Shown here: positions 6,015-6,949 of the stretch, piece by piece
Numbering within the stretch: position 1 is the first letter of the stretch
Layout: every line of letters begins with the position of its first letter
From: Acholeplasmatales bacterium
Lineage (GTDB): Bacteria > Bacillota_I > Bacilli_A > Acholeplasmatales > Anaeroplasmataceae
DNA: 6,949 bases
Reading direction: 5' to 3'
NCBI GenBank assembly: GCA_016282815.1
Contig: JAEELU010000026.1
Span: forward strand, 1-6,949
Notes under the pieces: generated by a model
The model's database searches: none
Told to the model about the DNA's origin: nothing
The model's input: only the letters and a program-made list of their open reading frames with translations
Made by a program: the position numbers and the translations under genes

Positions 6015-6949
6015 GCTTAAGCGCTGCAAATAAGCTTCTTAATCTAATTTTAACAGCACCAAGATTTGTTATTTCATCAATCTTAATTTGAGTATATATT
6101 TTACCCTTTGATTCTAATATAGCCTTACATTCATCAGTAGTTACTGCATCAACACCACAACCGAATGATACTAGCTGAACTAGGTTCATATCCTTTTCGT
6201 GTGTACAGTATTTAGCCGCAGAATATAATCTTGAATGATAAGTCCATTGATTTAATACACCAACCTGGAATTTATTAGTTAAATGAGAAATTGATTCCTC
6301 ACTGATAACAGTTGCACCCATTGAAGCGATTAGCTTATCGATACCATGGTTAACCTGTGGATCCTGATGATATGGTCTACCTGATAGTACGATAATCTCT
6401 TGACCAAGCTTTCTTGCTTCATCGATATACTTTTGACCTAAAGAACGAATATCAGATAGGTATTTAGCATATTCATCATAAGCTAGGACAGTAGCCTTTT
6501 CTATTTCACTCTTTTTAATTCCTTTGAAGTATTTATCTAAAATAACCTTCATTTTTATAGCAAATTGCTTCTTATCATCAAGTGGAACGAAGTCAGGAAT
6601 GAATTTGACATCCTTTATTTTTCCTACATTGTTTAATATGTTTTGTGGGTAGTAAGCAACGATAGGGCAGTTGTAGTGATTATCTCCTAGATTCTCATCG
6701 ATATTATAGCTCATACATGGATAGAAGATTGTATCATATCCATCATTTATTAATTTTTCGATATGTCCATGAGCAAGCTTTGCAGGATAGCATACTGTAT
6801 CTGATGGAATAGTATGCTGACCTAGCTGATAAATCTTATCAGAAGAGAAGCCACTATTTACTACTGAGAAGCCTAGGCTTGTAAAGAATGTATGCCAGAA
6901 TGGAAGAAGCTCATACATATTTAATACTAGAGGTATAGCTATTGTTCCA
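5998..6949 (-). CDS. Acyl-CoA dehydratase activase-related protein, DUF2229 region; 5' end beyond the window
   Basis: Only the last 316 or so residues are visible. The frame stays open from an internal Met codon at 6918 to the window edge, and those extra residues (GTIAIPLVLN before MYELLPFW) match the conserved IGIPRxLNMYE-type start of the DUF2229 domain, so the Met at 6918 is not the real start. Counting from it, family features are DTVCYPAKLAHGHI around C43, TIFYPC around C68, LSGRPYHQDPQVNHG in the middle, and SFGCGVDAVTTDE near the end. In homologues this region follows one or two BadF/HgdC-type ATPase domains, which drive ATP-dependent electron transfer to a dehydratase; those are expected outside the window to the right. 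The C-terminus (LKQKKED) ends one base before the next gene. The function of this fused-activase group is not established. Confidence 0.82.
   Translation of the reverse strand, partial: GTIAIPLVLNMYELLPFWHTFFTSLGFSVVNSGFSSDKIYQLGQHTIPSDTVCYPAKLAHGHIEKLINDGYDTIFYPCMSYNIDENLGDNHYNCPIVAYYPQNILNNVGKIKDVKFIPDFVPLDDKKQFAIKMKVILDKYFKGIKKSEIEKATVLAYDEYAKYLSDIRSLGQKYIDEARKLGQEIIVLSGRPYHQDPQVNHGIDKLIASMGATVISEESISHLTNKFQVGVLNQWTYHSRLYSAAKYCTHEKDMNLVQLVSFGCGVDAVTTDECKAILESKGKIYTQIKIDEITNLGAVKIRLRSLFAALKQKKED

Noticed and set aside
6029..6029. TTG 6029 (minus strand) as the start of the HgdB-like protein
   Set aside because: There is no ribosome site before it, and it reads the upstream gene's end in another frame; ATG 5996 has a perfect GGAGGA at proper spacing.
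6918..6918. Met at 6918 (minus strand) as the true start of the DUF2229 protein
   Set aside because: The frame stays open to the window edge, and the preceding residues match the conserved start of the domain, so the gene is cut by the window.
4719..6949. Calling the two minus-strand genes a pseudogene because they are fused elsewhere
   Set aside because: Both frames are intact, keep the conserved cysteine motifs, and are joined by a good ribosome site, so there is no sign of decay beyond the single junction.
1..6949. Search by eye for CRISPR repeats, insertion sequences, phage genes, attachment sites and a riboswitch
   Set aside because: I saw no regularly spaced repeats, no transposase or integrase motifs, no duplication of the tRNA 3' end within the window, and no leader long enough for a known riboswitch.

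Overview
The window comes from a low-GC, AT-rich bacterium and is most likely from an anaerobic member of the Bacillota (Firmicutes). The main evidence is the gene order rlmB - sigma factor - rpmG - secE - nusG, which is the conserved Bacillus/Clostridium order around sigH. The zinc-type L33 protein, purine-rich ribosome binding sites, extended -10 promoters and U-tailed hairpin terminators agree with this. The acyl-CoA dehydratase activase family on the minus strand is typical of strict anaerobes. A finer placement, for example Erysipelotrichia or a related uncultured Bacilli order, is only a guess. The standard genetic code fits every gene.

Layout on the plus strand. Bases 1-46 are the 3' end of a 5S rRNA gene, followed by tRNA-Asn(GUU) at 63-139 and a terminator at 154-186, so the window opens at the end of an rRNA operon. 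Next is a 611-residue protein with a C-terminal HD-GYP domain, a predicted cyclic-di-GMP phosphodiesterase with an altered GYP motif, ended by its own terminator at 2063-2090. A good extended -10 promoter at 2107-2135 then drives rlmB, which overlaps by one base a small SigH-like sigma factor. A second good promoter lies over the end of the sigma gene and leads into rpmG - secE - nusG. This unit joins ribosome assembly, the Sec translocon and transcription elongation. It stops at a hairpin directly after nusG, and the usual rplK-rplA-rplJ-rplL genes do not follow.

Layout on the minus strand. From 4719 to the right edge lie two tightly coupled genes facing nusG. Together they match the C-terminal half of the large fused 'acyl-CoA dehydratase activase' proteins of anaerobes. 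The upstream gene carries the DUF2229-type region and is cut by the window edge, so its presumed ATPase domains are not visible. The downstream gene is the HgdB-like last part. A run of seven A residues sits where the two reading frames meet. A one-base change there would fuse them, so the split deserves checking.

Most of the window is ordinary housekeeping sequence. I found no mobile element, CRISPR array, phage gene or clearly new system. The points most worth a second look are the split dehydratase-type protein at its A-tract, the variant HD-GYP active-site motif, the eroded region 4 of the SigH-like factor, and the long three-helix SecE.
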